A DNA stretch of 64,000 bases. Origin: Clostridia bacterium (GTDB lineage: Bacteria; Bacillota; Clostridia; Lachnospirales; Anaerotignaceae). The notes under the pieces were generated by a model. That model saw only the letters and a program-made list of their open reading frames with translations, did not search any database and had not been told where the DNA came from. This document shows positions 52,625-60,726 of this stretch, one piece after another. The stretch is from contig JALCQR010000001.1 of NCBI GenBank assembly GCA_022651385.1, forward strand, positions 62,001 to 126,000, read 5' to 3'. The position numbers and the translations under genes were made by a program. Each line of letters starts with the position of its first letter. The first letter of the stretch is position 1.

Positions 52625-53284
52625 TCATTCTTCAGCTAACTTTTCAAGCTTTTTTCTGTCTTTAATTAATATGCCTCCGCGTGTAAGGTGTACCATACCT
52701 TCAGATTGGAAATAACGCAGCATTCTCGTTACTACTTCTCGGGCGGTGCCCATATGGTGACTTATAACTTCATGTGTAATTTTAAGTGAATCGGACTGCT
52801 CTATATCGCTTTCTTTTAGCAAAAATGCGGAAAGCCGCTTATCAAAGCTTTTCCACATTACCTGCTCTATAAGCCACATGACTTCTGAAAAGCGAGAAGC
52901 CATTATTTTGTTTGTATAATTTGCAACGACTGCTGAGTTTTCAACAATCTGCTTATATGTATTCGTAGGTATTATCCAAAGCTCCGTATCTTTTTCGGCT
53001 TCAACTGTAACATCAAATTGTATGTTTTCCATAATACACGAGGCTGAAAAAAGACAAATATCATGTTCAAAAAGACGGTACAAAGTCACTTCTTTGCCTT
53101 CATCTGAAATTATAAAAGCTCTAAGACGTCCTGAGTGTATAACAAAAAGCCCAACGCAGTCTGCTGAACCATTATGAAGCAATGTACCTTTTGGAGCAAA
53201 GCGTTTGACAGCTGATTTTTCAATCAGTTCCTTTTGTTGAGATGTAAGTTTATCCCAAATTGGGAAGTCACTTGAGATACCCAT
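52625..53284 (-). CDS. Crp/Fnr family transcriptional regulator
   Basis: A 219-residue regulator. Cyclic-nucleotide-type sensor fold (LFVIHSGRLRAFIISDEGKE, about 46-65) then a long dimer helix and a helix-turn-helix reading VISHHMGTAREVVTRMLRYF. No N-terminal FNR-type Cys cluster is present, so it senses something other than oxygen through Fe-S; Arg in the cAMP pocket position is not evident. Start at 53284 has GGGAG 7 nt upstream. It diverges from the thioredoxin genes, with a Crp-like palindrome between them, suggesting that it controls them. Confidence 0.92.
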   Translation of the reverse strand: MGISSDFPIWDKLTSQQKELIEKSAVKRFAPKGTLLHNGSADCVGLFVIHSGRLRAFIISDEGKEVTLYRLFEHDICLFSASCIMENIQFDVTVEAEKDTELWIIPTNTYKQIVENSAVVANYTNKIMASRFSEVMWLIEQVMWKSFDKRLSAFLLKESDIEQSDSLKITHEVISHHMGTAREVVTRMLRYFQSEGMVHLTRGGILIKDRKKLEKLAEE

Positions 53285-53369
53285 ATTTCCACTCCCTTCA
53301 GCAAAATGATTGATATGATAATTATAGCTCATTTCAGGCGTATGTCAAACTTGGAATTTTATATTTTGT

Positions 53370-53409
53370 GTGATTTTGTCACGGAAAAAACATTGTTTTA
53401 TGCTATAAT
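53370..53409 (+). promoter_or_regulatory. Crp-like site and promoter of the thioredoxin pair
   Basis: TGTGATTTTGTCAC (GTGA-N5-TCAC, 53370-53382) stands before an extended -10, TGCTATAAT (53401-53409), with no good -35. The palindrome is centred about 40 bp before the expected start site, the class II activator position. Confidence 0.65.
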
Positions 53410-53490
53410 AAAATAAAATTACATAGTAAATACTATTAAAAATACAAAAAGTCAAAATTTTATGAAAATAATGAACGGAGGAGAAGAATT

Positions 53491-53814
53491 ATGTCAATAA
53501 AATCGATAACAAAAGACAATTTTAACAAAGAAGTTTTAGAATCCGAAAAACCTGTACTTGTTGAATTTTGGGCTCCGTGGTGTGTTTACTGCAAGAGGCT
53601 TTCACCTGTGCTTGACCGTCTTGAAACAAAGCTTGGAAGTGACATACCTATAGGAAGAGTAAATATTGATGAACAGCCTGAGCTTGAAGAAAAATTTGAT
53701 GTAAGTGTTGTGCCTACTCTTTATTTATTTAAAAATGGCGAACATGGAGAAAAATTGGTTGCGCCTCCTTCACAGGCTCAGATTGAAAATTGGATAAAGA
53801 CTCAGCATAAATAA
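53491..53814 (+). CDS. Thioredoxin with CVYC active site
   Basis: A 107-residue thioredoxin fold. The active site is WAPWCVYCKRL (Cys31, Cys34) rather than the canonical WCGPC; the cis-Pro loop VVPTLYLFKNGE (about 74-85) is present. CVYC instead of CGPC usually shifts redox potential and partner choice. It is 24 nt upstream of a matching reductase, so the two form a reducing pair. GGAGGAG precedes the ATG. Confidence 0.93.
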   Translation: MSIKSITKDNFNKEVLESEKPVLVEFWAPWCVYCKRLSPVLDRLETKLGSDIPIGRVNIDEQPELEEKFDVSVVPTLYLFKNGEHGEKLVAPPSQAQIENWIKTQHK

Positions 53815-53838
53815 GACGGAAAATGTGGGGTGAGCATA

Positions 53839-54762
53839 ATGGACAAGATTTACGATGTAGCTATAATTGGAGGCGGACCTGGAGGATACTCGGCTGCAAT
53901 GTACTGTGCCAGAGCAGGATTTAAAACTATTGTATTGGAAAAGCTTTCTGCCGGAGGACAGATGGCCACTACAGCTAAGGTCGAAAATTATCCCGGTTTT
54001 GACGAAAGCATAGACGGCTTTGAGCTTGGCGAAAAAATGCAGAAGGGTGCTGAAAAATTCGGCGCCGAAACAGTATTTGATGAAGTTACGGCACTGGATT
54101 TGCAGTCTTCGCCTAAACATATATCAACATCAAGCAGCAATGTTTCGGCCAAGGCTGTAATCTTGGCTATGGGTGCCTCACCTAAAAAAATGGGAATACA
54201 GGGCGAAGATGAGCTTGTTGGAAACGGTGTTGGATACTGCGCAACATGCGACGGAATGTTTTATAAAAATCAAACAGTAGTAGTTGCAGGAGGAGGAAAT
54301 TCGGCTGCTTCCGATGCACTTACGCTGTCAAAAATATGCAAAAAGGTATATATAGTTCACAGGCGTGATACATTAAGAGCGGAAAAAAGCTATCTTGACC
54401 CTATTAAAACAGCCGGAAACATTGAATTTATATGGAACACCAAAATTGACAAATTAATATATGACAAAAAGCTTACGGCAGTGTTGCTGACAGATAAAAT
54501 TTCAGGCAAAAGCTATGAGCTTAAATGTGACGGTTTGTTTGTTGCAATAGGGCGTTCACCTGACACAGATTTAGTGAAAGACCAAATTAATCTGGATGAG
54601 CAGGGATATATAATTGCGGATGAAACAACGAAAACAAGTGAACCCGGAGTTTTTGCTGTAGGAGATATTCGTACAAAACCATTAAGACAAATAGTTACCG
54701 CTGCTTCAGACGGAGCCGTGGCGTCGAAATATGTTTCTGAGTTTATTCATACATTAAAATAA
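53839..54762 (+). CDS. trxB: Thioredoxin reductase-like FAD disulfide reductase
   Basis: A 307-residue low-molecular-weight reductase. FAD-binding GGGPGGYSAAMYCARAG (about 10-26), redox pair Cys134-x2-Cys137 in YCATCDGMF, NAD(P) loop VVAGGGNSAASDALTLS and closing FAVGDIRTKPLRQIVTAASD. Basic residues after the second glycine loop (HRRDTLRAEK) favour NADPH. ATG 53839 is preferred over an upstream GTG because GGGGTG gives correct spacing. Whether the enzyme uses NADPH, ferredoxin or reduced flavin is uncertain in clostridia. Confidence 0.95.
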   Translation: MDKIYDVAIIGGGPGGYSAAMYCARAGFKTIVLEKLSAGGQMATTAKVENYPGFDESIDGFELGEKMQKGAEKFGAETVFDEVTALDLQSSPKHISTSSSNVSAKAVILAMGASPKKMGIQGEDELVGNGVGYCATCDGMFYKNQTVVVAGGGNSAASDALTLSKICKKVYIVHRRDTLRAEKSYLDPIKTAGNIEFIWNTKIDKLIYDKKLTAVLLTDKISGKSYELKCDGLFVAIGRSPDTDLVKDQINLDEQGYIIADETTKTSEPGVFAVGDIRTKPLRQIVTAASDGAVASKYVSEFIHTLK

Positions 54763-54784
54763 TGTATGAAACATTTATAAATAT

Positions 54785-54817
54785 AAAAAATACCTCTTAT
54801 ACAAAGAGGTATTTTTT
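54785..54817. terminator. Bidirectional terminator between trxB and ybaK
   Basis: AAAAAATACCTCTT/AAGAGGTATTTTTT perfect arms with a 5-nt loop, serving convergent genes. Confidence 0.93.
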
Positions 54818-54845
54818 ATATTAAATTTAACTTTATAGGCCAAAT

Positions 54846-55313
54846 TTACCAATTTTTGCACACATCCACCCATTTTTCAGATTTTGAAAGTTCAAAAAGT
54901 TCGTCACATGTAAGCTTTATTGCTGAATTTGAGCTTCCACATGCCGGAAAAACGTATTCAAATCTTTTGAGTGATATATCAAGATAGCTTTTAACATTTT
55001 CCGGAACGGCAAAGGCACATACTCCGCCTATGGCGTGGCCTGTCATTTCAAGCGTTTCCTCCGGTGTAAGCATTTTTGCTTTTACCCCAAATTCTGATTT
55101 GAATTTTTTATTATCAACTTTAGTGTCGCCGGCTGTTCCTATTAGAATACATGAACCATCCTTTTTAAAAGCAAGAGTTTTTGTAATCATAGCAGGTATA
55201 ACATTAAGAGCTTTTGCGGCAAGTTCAACTGTAGCACTTGATACATCAAATTCCATTATGTCACTGTCACGGCCGTATTTTTCAAGGTATTTTTTTACTG
55301 CTTCAACAGACAT
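54846..55313 (-). CDS. YbaK/EbsC family aminoacyl-tRNA deacylase-like protein
   Basis: A 155-residue protein of the prolyl-tRNA editing superfamily that hydrolyses mischarged tRNAs. The catalytic-type lysine lies in AMITKTLAFKKDG (Lys45), and AIGGVCAFAVPENVKSYLD (about 93-111) is the family's GGxxP-like segment. VDNKKFKSEFG is the usual DxxK stretch. It is convergent to trxB and alone. Exact specificity (Cys-tRNA(Pro) or another mischarged tRNA) cannot be told. Confidence 0.9.
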   Translation of the reverse strand: MSVEAVKKYLEKYGRDSDIMEFDVSSATVELAAKALNVIPAMITKTLAFKKDGSCILIGTAGDTKVDNKKFKSEFGVKAKMLTPEETLEMTGHAIGGVCAFAVPENVKSYLDISLKRFEYVFPACGSSNSAIKLTCDELFELSKSEKWVDVCKNW

Positions 55314-55482
55314 TTTATCACTCCTTTATCGTATTAAAATACCATATTTTTTGTATATTTTCAATAAAAATCATAAAATCATGACCGTATATGACGGACT
55401 TTTGTTTTTTTATGGTTGAATTTTGTAAAAATTAGATATATAATAAATTATATTTTTATTACATTTAAAGGGGATATTACAT

Positions 55483-56682
55483 ATGAAATATATAGTTATG
55501 CTTGCCGACGGAATGGCCGATTATCCTGTCGAAAAACTCGGCGGCAAAACTCCTATGATGGCCGCTTACAAGCCAAATATGGATAAGTTTGCACTAAAAG
55601 CTACCGTCGGCACAGTAAAAACCGTTCCGGACAGTATGAAGCCGGGAAGCGATGTTGCCAATCTTTCCGCTATGGGTTATGATCCTACAACTTGTTACAC
55701 AGGACGTTCTCCTCTTGAAGCTATGAGTATAGGAATTGACATGAGTGATACGGACATTGCCTTCAGATGTAATCTTGTAACTCTGTCAGAGGATGAACCG
55801 TATGATGAAAAAACAATGGTTGACTACAGTTCTCAGGAAATTACGACACCGGAAGCCAAAGAAATTATTGATACTCTCAATAAGGAACTGAAAGATGACG
55901 AAATAGAATTTTACTGCGGCATAAGCTATCGTCACTGCATGATTTGGCATAACGGCCCAAAAGGTCTTGGCCTTACACCGCCGCATGATATTTCGGACAG
56001 GAAAATAACACAATATGTTCCTAAAAATAAAAAGATATATGATTTAATGAAAAAAAGCGTTGAAATTTTAAAAAATCATCCTGTCAACATTGAAAGAAAG
56101 AAAAAAGGCCTTAATCCGGCTTCTGCTATATGGCTTTGGGGAGAAGGCACAAGACCTGCTATCCCAAATTTCAAACAAAAATTCGGCCTTAACGGTACCG
56201 CAATTTCGGCAGTAGACCTTATAAAGGGAATAGGAATAACTGCCGGTCTTGATGTAATAAACGTTGAAGGCGCTACGGGAAATATTAATACAAATTTCGC
56301 TAACAAGGGAAAAGCAGCTTTGAGTGCATTGCTTGAAGGGAAAGATTATGTTTATATTCATGTTGAGGCACCTGATGAATGCGGACACAGAGGAGAAGCT
56401 GAAAACAAAATAAAATCTATTGAGCTTATTGATAGAGACATAGTGGGGCCTGTAACAAAAGGTCTCGAAAATGCCGGTGAGGATTATACCATACTTATTA
56501 TGCCGGATCATCCTACGCCTATCGTCACTAAAACACACGCAAGAGATGCGGTTCCTTTCCTTATATACAGAAGCAATAAACCTGTGGAAGGTGTAAAAGG
56601 TTTTGATGAAAATTCAGCTAAAACAACAGGGCTATATGTTGAAAACGGTCCTGCTCTTTCAAAATTATTCTTAGGGAAATAA
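55483..56682 (+). CDS. apgM: Cofactor-independent phosphoglycerate mutase, archaeal type
   Basis: A 399-residue metalloenzyme of the alkaline phosphatase superfamily interconverting 3- and 2-phosphoglycerate. Seen: MLADGMADYPVEKLGGKTPM (metal ligand Asp, residues 6-25), the serine nucleophile region PGSDVANLSAMGYDP (about 51-65), HVEAPDECGHRGEAE and MPDHPTPIVTKTHARDAVPF with the remaining metal ligands. The short size (400, not 510) and motifs fit the archaeal ApgM form rather than GpmI. In this family homoserine kinase activity is sometimes assigned to relatives (ThrH-like), so the glycolytic role is likely but not proven. Confidence 0.92.
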   Translation: MKYIVMLADGMADYPVEKLGGKTPMMAAYKPNMDKFALKATVGTVKTVPDSMKPGSDVANLSAMGYDPTTCYTGRSPLEAMSIGIDMSDTDIAFRCNLVTLSEDEPYDEKTMVDYSSQEITTPEAKEIIDTLNKELKDDEIEFYCGISYRHCMIWHNGPKGLGLTPPHDISDRKITQYVPKNKKIYDLMKKSVEILKNHPVNIERKKKGLNPASAIWLWGEGTRPAIPNFKQKFGLNGTAISAVDLIKGIGITAGLDVINVEGATGNINTNFANKGKAALSALLEGKDYVYIHVEAPDECGHRGEAENKIKSIELIDRDIVGPVTKGLENAGEDYTILIMPDHPTPIVTKTHARDAVPFLIYRSNKPVEGVKGFDENSAKTTGLYVENGPALSKLFLGK

Positions 56683-56741
56683 ATAAGGCTGCATTATCAA
56701 TAATTCAAATTGTGACCCTGCCCATAAGGCAAAACGCACAC

Positions 56742-56775
56742 AGCCGCTCTGACATTATTTTGTCCGGGCGGTTTT
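56742..56775 (+). terminator. Hairpin terminator after apgM
   Basis: AGCCGCTCTGACA and TGTCCGGGCGGTT arms around an AT loop, then TTTT. The surrounding gap 56683-57000 is otherwise featureless. Confidence 0.75.
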
Positions 56776-57008
56776 ACATGTCAACCGTAAATCGGAAAAC
56801 CTCCTGCACCATGAGCCAATTATCGCGGCAAACATAAAGTTAATATGCTCAAATTTCATAAAGCCATGTTCTTTCTATTGACAATTATAATGAACAAATG
56901 TAAAATATAATGTACTAACAGTTTAAAATATAAAATGATGTCTGATATAATAAAACTATTATATGAGACGATTCGAGAAAAAGCAAGGTGCAAAACGCAA
57001 TGAAAACA

Positions 57009-57210
57009 AGCTTTTTTGTCTATCCAATGATTATGAGTTTATTTATATTTGCCGGGTCTATGGAATTTGTTACGGTCAATCTTTTTATCTTTCGCTGTAT
57101 ATGCTCTTTCTGGTACTTATAGGATACAAAATGTAAGCTGGAAAAAGGCCATGCTGAGTATCAGAACAGGAACTATTCTATATGTTTCTTGTTCAAATTC
57201 TGTTAGGATA
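57009..57210 (+). pseudogene. azlC: Fragment of an AzlC branched-chain amino acid exporter gene
   Basis: The frame at 57009 reads SFFVYPMIMSLFIFAGSMEF then VTVNLF, which is the strongly conserved second-helix region of AzlC (typical FAGSMEFV). After about 57105 the frame breaks; a further piece in another frame, YRIQNVSWKKAMLSIRTGT near 57120-57180, resembles the later YKxxGWKKxxLIF region of the same protein. The start, most helices and the end are missing. The expected partner azlD is also absent. It lies in the promoter region of the HD-domain gene. Confidence 0.7.
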
Positions 57211-57271
57211 ACAAATCAAGACCGCATTTTGCTCAAAAACAAAATTAAAATAATCAAGGAGGAAATTTATA

Positions 57272-57844
57272 ATGGAAAAATTATCAAGAGATGATGCATG
57301 GACTTTACTGAAAGAGTATACCGTTACTCCTGCATTACGTAAACACGCTTTGGCCGTGGAAACCGTTATGCGTCGCTTCGCAAAGCTAAACAATGATGAC
57401 GAAGAAGTTTGGGGTGTAGCCGGACTTCTGCATGATTTGGACTATGAAAAATATCCCGAAGAGCATTGCAAAAAAGCTACTGAAATCATGCGGCTGCGTG
57501 GAATTGATGAAGTATATATTCGGGCAATGAACTGTCATGGCTATGGTATTTGCACTGAGGAAAAGCCGGAAACTATGTTGGAGAAGACGCTCTATACCGT
57601 GGATGAACTGACAGGGCTGATTAATGCTCTGTGCCTAATGCGCCCCTCAAAAAGCGTTCTGGATTTGGAAGTGAAATCCGTCAAAAAGAAATTCAAAGAT
57701 AAATCATTTGCATCTGGTGTCAATCGAGGTACCATTAGGAACGGTTGTGAAATGATGGGCATGGAACTTGATGATGTAATCCGCGAAACAATAGAAGGCA
57801 TGAAAGAGAACGCACAGGCTATCGGTCTGAAAGGTATTCTCTAA
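57272..57844 (+). CDS. HD domain (HDIG-type) phosphohydrolase
   Basis: A 190-residue metal-dependent hydrolase. His25 in LRKHALAVE, His54-Asp55 in GLLHDLDYEK and the downstream His/Asp (HGYGI, VDELTGLI) mark the HD site. It belongs to the group annotated as HDIG-domain hydrolases that process nucleotides. AAGGAGG precedes the ATG. Its GC is above the local average. Directly upstream is the azlC relic, so the region may have been acquired and partly lost. The substrate is unknown. Confidence 0.88.
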   Translation: MEKLSRDDAWTLLKEYTVTPALRKHALAVETVMRRFAKLNNDDEEVWGVAGLLHDLDYEKYPEEHCKKATEIMRLRGIDEVYIRAMNCHGYGICTEEKPETMLEKTLYTVDELTGLINALCLMRPSKSVLDLEVKSVKKKFKDKSFASGVNRGTIRNGCEMMGMELDDVIRETIEGMKENAQAIGLKGIL

Positions 57845-57855
57845 TGTCAAAAAGA

Positions 57856-57892
57856 GCCTGCACTTCTTATGGGGAAAAGTGCGGTCACAGGC
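57856..57892 (+). terminator. Hairpin after the HD gene
   Basis: GCCTGCACTT and AAGTGCGGTCACAGGC arms with an internal loop; poor T-run. Confidence 0.5.
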
Positions 57893-57942
57893 ACGAACCA
57901 TCAGAGCAGGTAAAATATAAATAAAGTACAAGAGCAAACAAA

Positions 57943-57974
57943 CGGGCATTGTGCCCGAGAGTGCGCTCTTTTTA
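57943..57974 (+). terminator. Second hairpin pair with T-run after the HD gene
   Basis: CGGGCA/TGCCCG followed at once by AGAG-TGCG-CTCT and five T. The latter is the likely terminator. Confidence 0.6.
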
Positions 57975-58496
57975 TGTTGTGCGCAATTATCCCAGTTAAT
58001 TTATAATAAAAGTAAAAAGAATTAAAGAATATAAATAAAATTGTATTAAATTTAATGCAATTAATTTTATTATAGACAATAAATTAACGAATATGGCCTT
58101 ACCAAAAGTGTAAGCTTTTTTTAGGAAGGAAAAGAAGTCGGTTTTTTTAGTGATAATATAATTCGAACAGGCATATAAAAGAAATGTGGGGCTTGTATAA
58201 ATACAGACTTCATATATGAGGCAGAAATATTACCTTTAAAATACATTCGTATATTTATAAAATTTAATTGTAAAAAATGTTTTAAATTTTAAAGACATGG
58301 ATTGATTTTTCGTCATATTGTATATATAATGAAATTTAGATTCAAAAAATATTATCTTTTTGCTTAAAATAAAAATTTTGTGTCATATCTTTATAAAAGA
58401 AGATTGGAGTTTTGTCATATTTTTGGATATTTTTTAAATACATTAGAGTAAATAATATATTTGAGGTGCAATAAAACAAATATTTGCTGTTTTCTA
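57975..58496. other. Long AT-rich interval upstream of the dehydratase operon
   Basis: No supported gene. The string GTCATAT occurs three times (58312, 58382, 58414), each in a T-rich context, and could be binding sites for a regulator of the operon. No riboswitch is recognised. Confidence 0.55.
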
Positions 58497-58525
58497 TTGA
58501 TTTTTTGGCACTTACGGGCTATAAT
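58497..58525 (+). promoter_or_regulatory. Promoter of the 2-hydroxyacyl-CoA dehydratase operon
   Basis: TTGATT, a 17-nt spacer and TATAAT. The leader (about 58532-58620) holds a stable hairpin GAGCTG-TGCTA-CAGCTC (58585-58601), inside AAAGT/ACTTT, right before the ribosome site, which might influence translation. Confidence 0.75.
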
Positions 58526-58623
58526 AAAAGCCGTATAAAAGTTTATTTTTCTGTTTGGTTAAAAACATGACAAAGTGACTTTTCGAGCTGTGCTACAGCT
58601 CAAATACTTTAGGAGGTGCTATG

Positions 58624-59403
58624 ATGTATACACTCGGAATAGACGTTGGTTCTGCTTCTTCAAAGGTTGTAATTCTTGAAGATGGAGAAAAAGTAGTTGC
58701 GTCATCTGTATTCCAGGTTGGAACAGGTTCTTCAGGACCAGAAAGAGCTTTAAAAGAGGCTTTTGAAAAAAGTGGTCTCGGTTATGATGATATGGCAAAA
58801 ATTGTTGCTACAGGATATGGCCGTTATTCATTTGAAAAGGCAGACAAACAAATTAGTGAAATAAGCTGCCACGCCAAGGGAATTTATCACCTTATACCTA
58901 CTGTGAGGACAATAATTGATATTGGCGGTCAGGATGCTAAAGCAATTAGACTTGATAGCAGAGGCGCAGTAAGCCAGTTTTTCATGAATGATAAATGTGC
59001 CGCAGGAACAGGACGTTTCCTTGAAGTTATGGCAAGAGTTCTTGAAATAGATATCAAGCAGATGGCAGAATATGATGCAAGAGCTACAGAAGTTGTAAAC
59101 GTCAGCAGCACCTGCACTGTTTTTGCTGAATCAGAAGTTATTTCTCACCTTTCAAATAATATTCCAAAAGAGAATATTATTGCAGGTATCCATGCATCGG
59201 TTGCCAGCAAGGCCTGTGGTCTAGCCTACAGGACAGGTCTTGAAGACGATATAGTTATGGGCGGTGGAGTTGCTCAGAATGCCGGTGTGGTAAGAGCTAT
59301 AAGCAGGGAGCTTAGACGTCCTGTTATAGTAGCCCCAAATCCACAGATTACAGGTGCTCTCGGTGCTGCTTTATTTGCTTATGATGAAGCTAAAAAACAT
59401 TAA
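58624..59403 (+). CDS. lcdC: Activator (ATP-dependent reductase) of 2-hydroxyacyl-CoA dehydratase
   Basis: A 259-residue ASKHA-fold ATPase homodimer holding one 4Fe-4S cluster between subunits; it injects the electron that starts dehydration. Cys125 in NDKCAAGTGRF and Cys164 in SSTCTVFAESEV are the cluster ligands. ATP-binding segments: GIDVGSASSKVVIL (5-18), DIGGQDAK (99-106) and MGGGVAQNAGV. There are two adjacent ATGs (58621, 58624); the second is better spaced from AGGAGG. It is the first gene of a three-gene operon. Closely like HgdC and HadI; lcdC is chosen because the dehydratase subunits match LcdA and LcdB. Confidence 0.9.
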   Translation: MYTLGIDVGSASSKVVILEDGEKVVASSVFQVGTGSSGPERALKEAFEKSGLGYDDMAKIVATGYGRYSFEKADKQISEISCHAKGIYHLIPTVRTIIDIGGQDAKAIRLDSRGAVSQFFMNDKCAAGTGRFLEVMARVLEIDIKQMAEYDARATEVVNVSSTCTVFAESEVISHLSNNIPKENIIAGIHASVASKACGLAYRTGLEDDIVMGGGVAQNAGVVRAISRELRRPVIVAPNPQITGALGAALFAYDEAKKH

Positions 59404-59426
59404 TTATTAAGGAAAGAGGGATTAGA

Positions 59427-60707
59427 ATGACTGAAACTGAAGGTATGAATGCAAAACAGAAATTAGGCTATTATACAAACAAATTCTATGAAGATGCACT
59501 TGCTGCACATGGCAAGGGAGAACTTGTTTGCTGGTCTTCATCAATCGCTCCTGCGGAGTTTTGTGAAACAATGGGTATCCATATGATTTACCCTGAAAAC
59601 CATGCAGCAGCAGTTGGTGCAAAACACGGCGCTATCGAAATTCTTGAATTGGCTGAAAGAAAAGGCTATACAATGGACAACTGTTCATATTCAAGAATTA
59701 ACCTTGCTTATATGGACCTTCTTGTAGAAGAGAAAAAGACTGGCAAGACTCCAGCAGCTCTTGCTAAGCTTGATGAACTTAAAATACCAAGAATTCCACT
59801 TCCTGATATCATCATCACATGTAACAATATTTGTAATACACTTCTCAAATGGTATGAGAATATAGCTGTATCACTGAATGTGCCTTATATCATAATTGAT
59901 ACACCTTATGTTCATGACTGGCCTATTCCTCAGTACACAAGAGATTATATGAAAGAAGAATTTAAGAGAGCTATCAAACAGGTTGAAGATGTTTGCGGCA
60001 GACCTTTCGATTATGAAAAATTTGTTAAGGTTCAGGAGCAGACACAGCGTTCAGTAGCAGCTTGGGACAAAGCAATGGGAATGGCAGCAGTTGTTCCTTC
60101 ACCACTGAGCGGATTTGATATGTTTAACTATATGGCTCTTATTGTTTGCGCACGTTCAAACTTTGCAGCTGAAGATACATTTACTACACTTGCTGACGAA
60201 CTTGAAGCAAAAGCAGCAGCAGGTATTGATGCATTCAAAGGCGGAGAAAAAACACGTATTGCTTGGGAAGGTATTGCCGTATGGCCATATCTTTCACATA
60301 CATACAAAGCACTTAGAGCTCTCGGCATGAATATGGTTGGTTCGACATATCCTGGTGCTTGGTCAATTCATTATGAAGTCGGCGATTTTGATGCTATGGC
60401 TGACGGCTATTGCAGAATGTACTCAAATACATGTCTTGACAACAAAGTAAATGTAATTTCTGATGTTATAGAAAATACACACTGCACAGGTATTCTTTAT
60501 CATATGAACAGAAGCTGCAAGCTTATGAGCTTCCTTAATGAAGAAACGGCTGAAAAAGTTAAAGAGAGAACTGGCGTTCCTTTTGCAAGTTTCGATGGCG
60601 ACCAGACTGATCCACGTAACTTCTCAGAAGCACAGTATGATACTCGTGTAGAGGCTCTTTCAGAGATTATGGAACAGATGATTGCTGAGAAAAAGGCAAA
60701 AGCTTGA
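59427..60707 (+). CDS. lcdA: 2-hydroxyacyl-CoA dehydratase subunit alpha (lactoyl-CoA dehydratase-like)
   Basis: A 426-residue alpha subunit with a 4Fe-4S cluster. KGELVCWSSSIAPAEFCETM (about 30-49), PDIIITCNNICNTLLKWYEN and HMNRSCKLMSFLN carry the likely ligand cysteines, and IDGDQTDPRN-type FDGDQTDPRNF lies near the end. Length fits the roughly 48-kDa alpha subunit of A. propionicum LcdA, which it resembles much more closely than HgdA or HadB. The enzyme removes water from (R)-2-hydroxyacyl-CoA by a ketyl radical route. Substrate assignment (lactoyl-CoA to acryloyl-CoA) is inference from similarity. Confidence 0.88.
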   Translation: MTETEGMNAKQKLGYYTNKFYEDALAAHGKGELVCWSSSIAPAEFCETMGIHMIYPENHAAAVGAKHGAIEILELAERKGYTMDNCSYSRINLAYMDLLVEEKKTGKTPAALAKLDELKIPRIPLPDIIITCNNICNTLLKWYENIAVSLNVPYIIIDTPYVHDWPIPQYTRDYMKEEFKRAIKQVEDVCGRPFDYEKFVKVQEQTQRSVAAWDKAMGMAAVVPSPLSGFDMFNYMALIVCARSNFAAEDTFTTLADELEAKAAAGIDAFKGGEKTRIAWEGIAVWPYLSHTYKALRALGMNMVGSTYPGAWSIHYEVGDFDAMADGYCRMYSNTCLDNKVNVISDVIENTHCTGILYHMNRSCKLMSFLNEETAEKVKERTGVPFASFDGDQTDPRNFSEAQYDTRVEALSEIMEQMIAEKKAKA

Positions 60708-60726
60708 TTAGGGGAGGCGCAAACAA

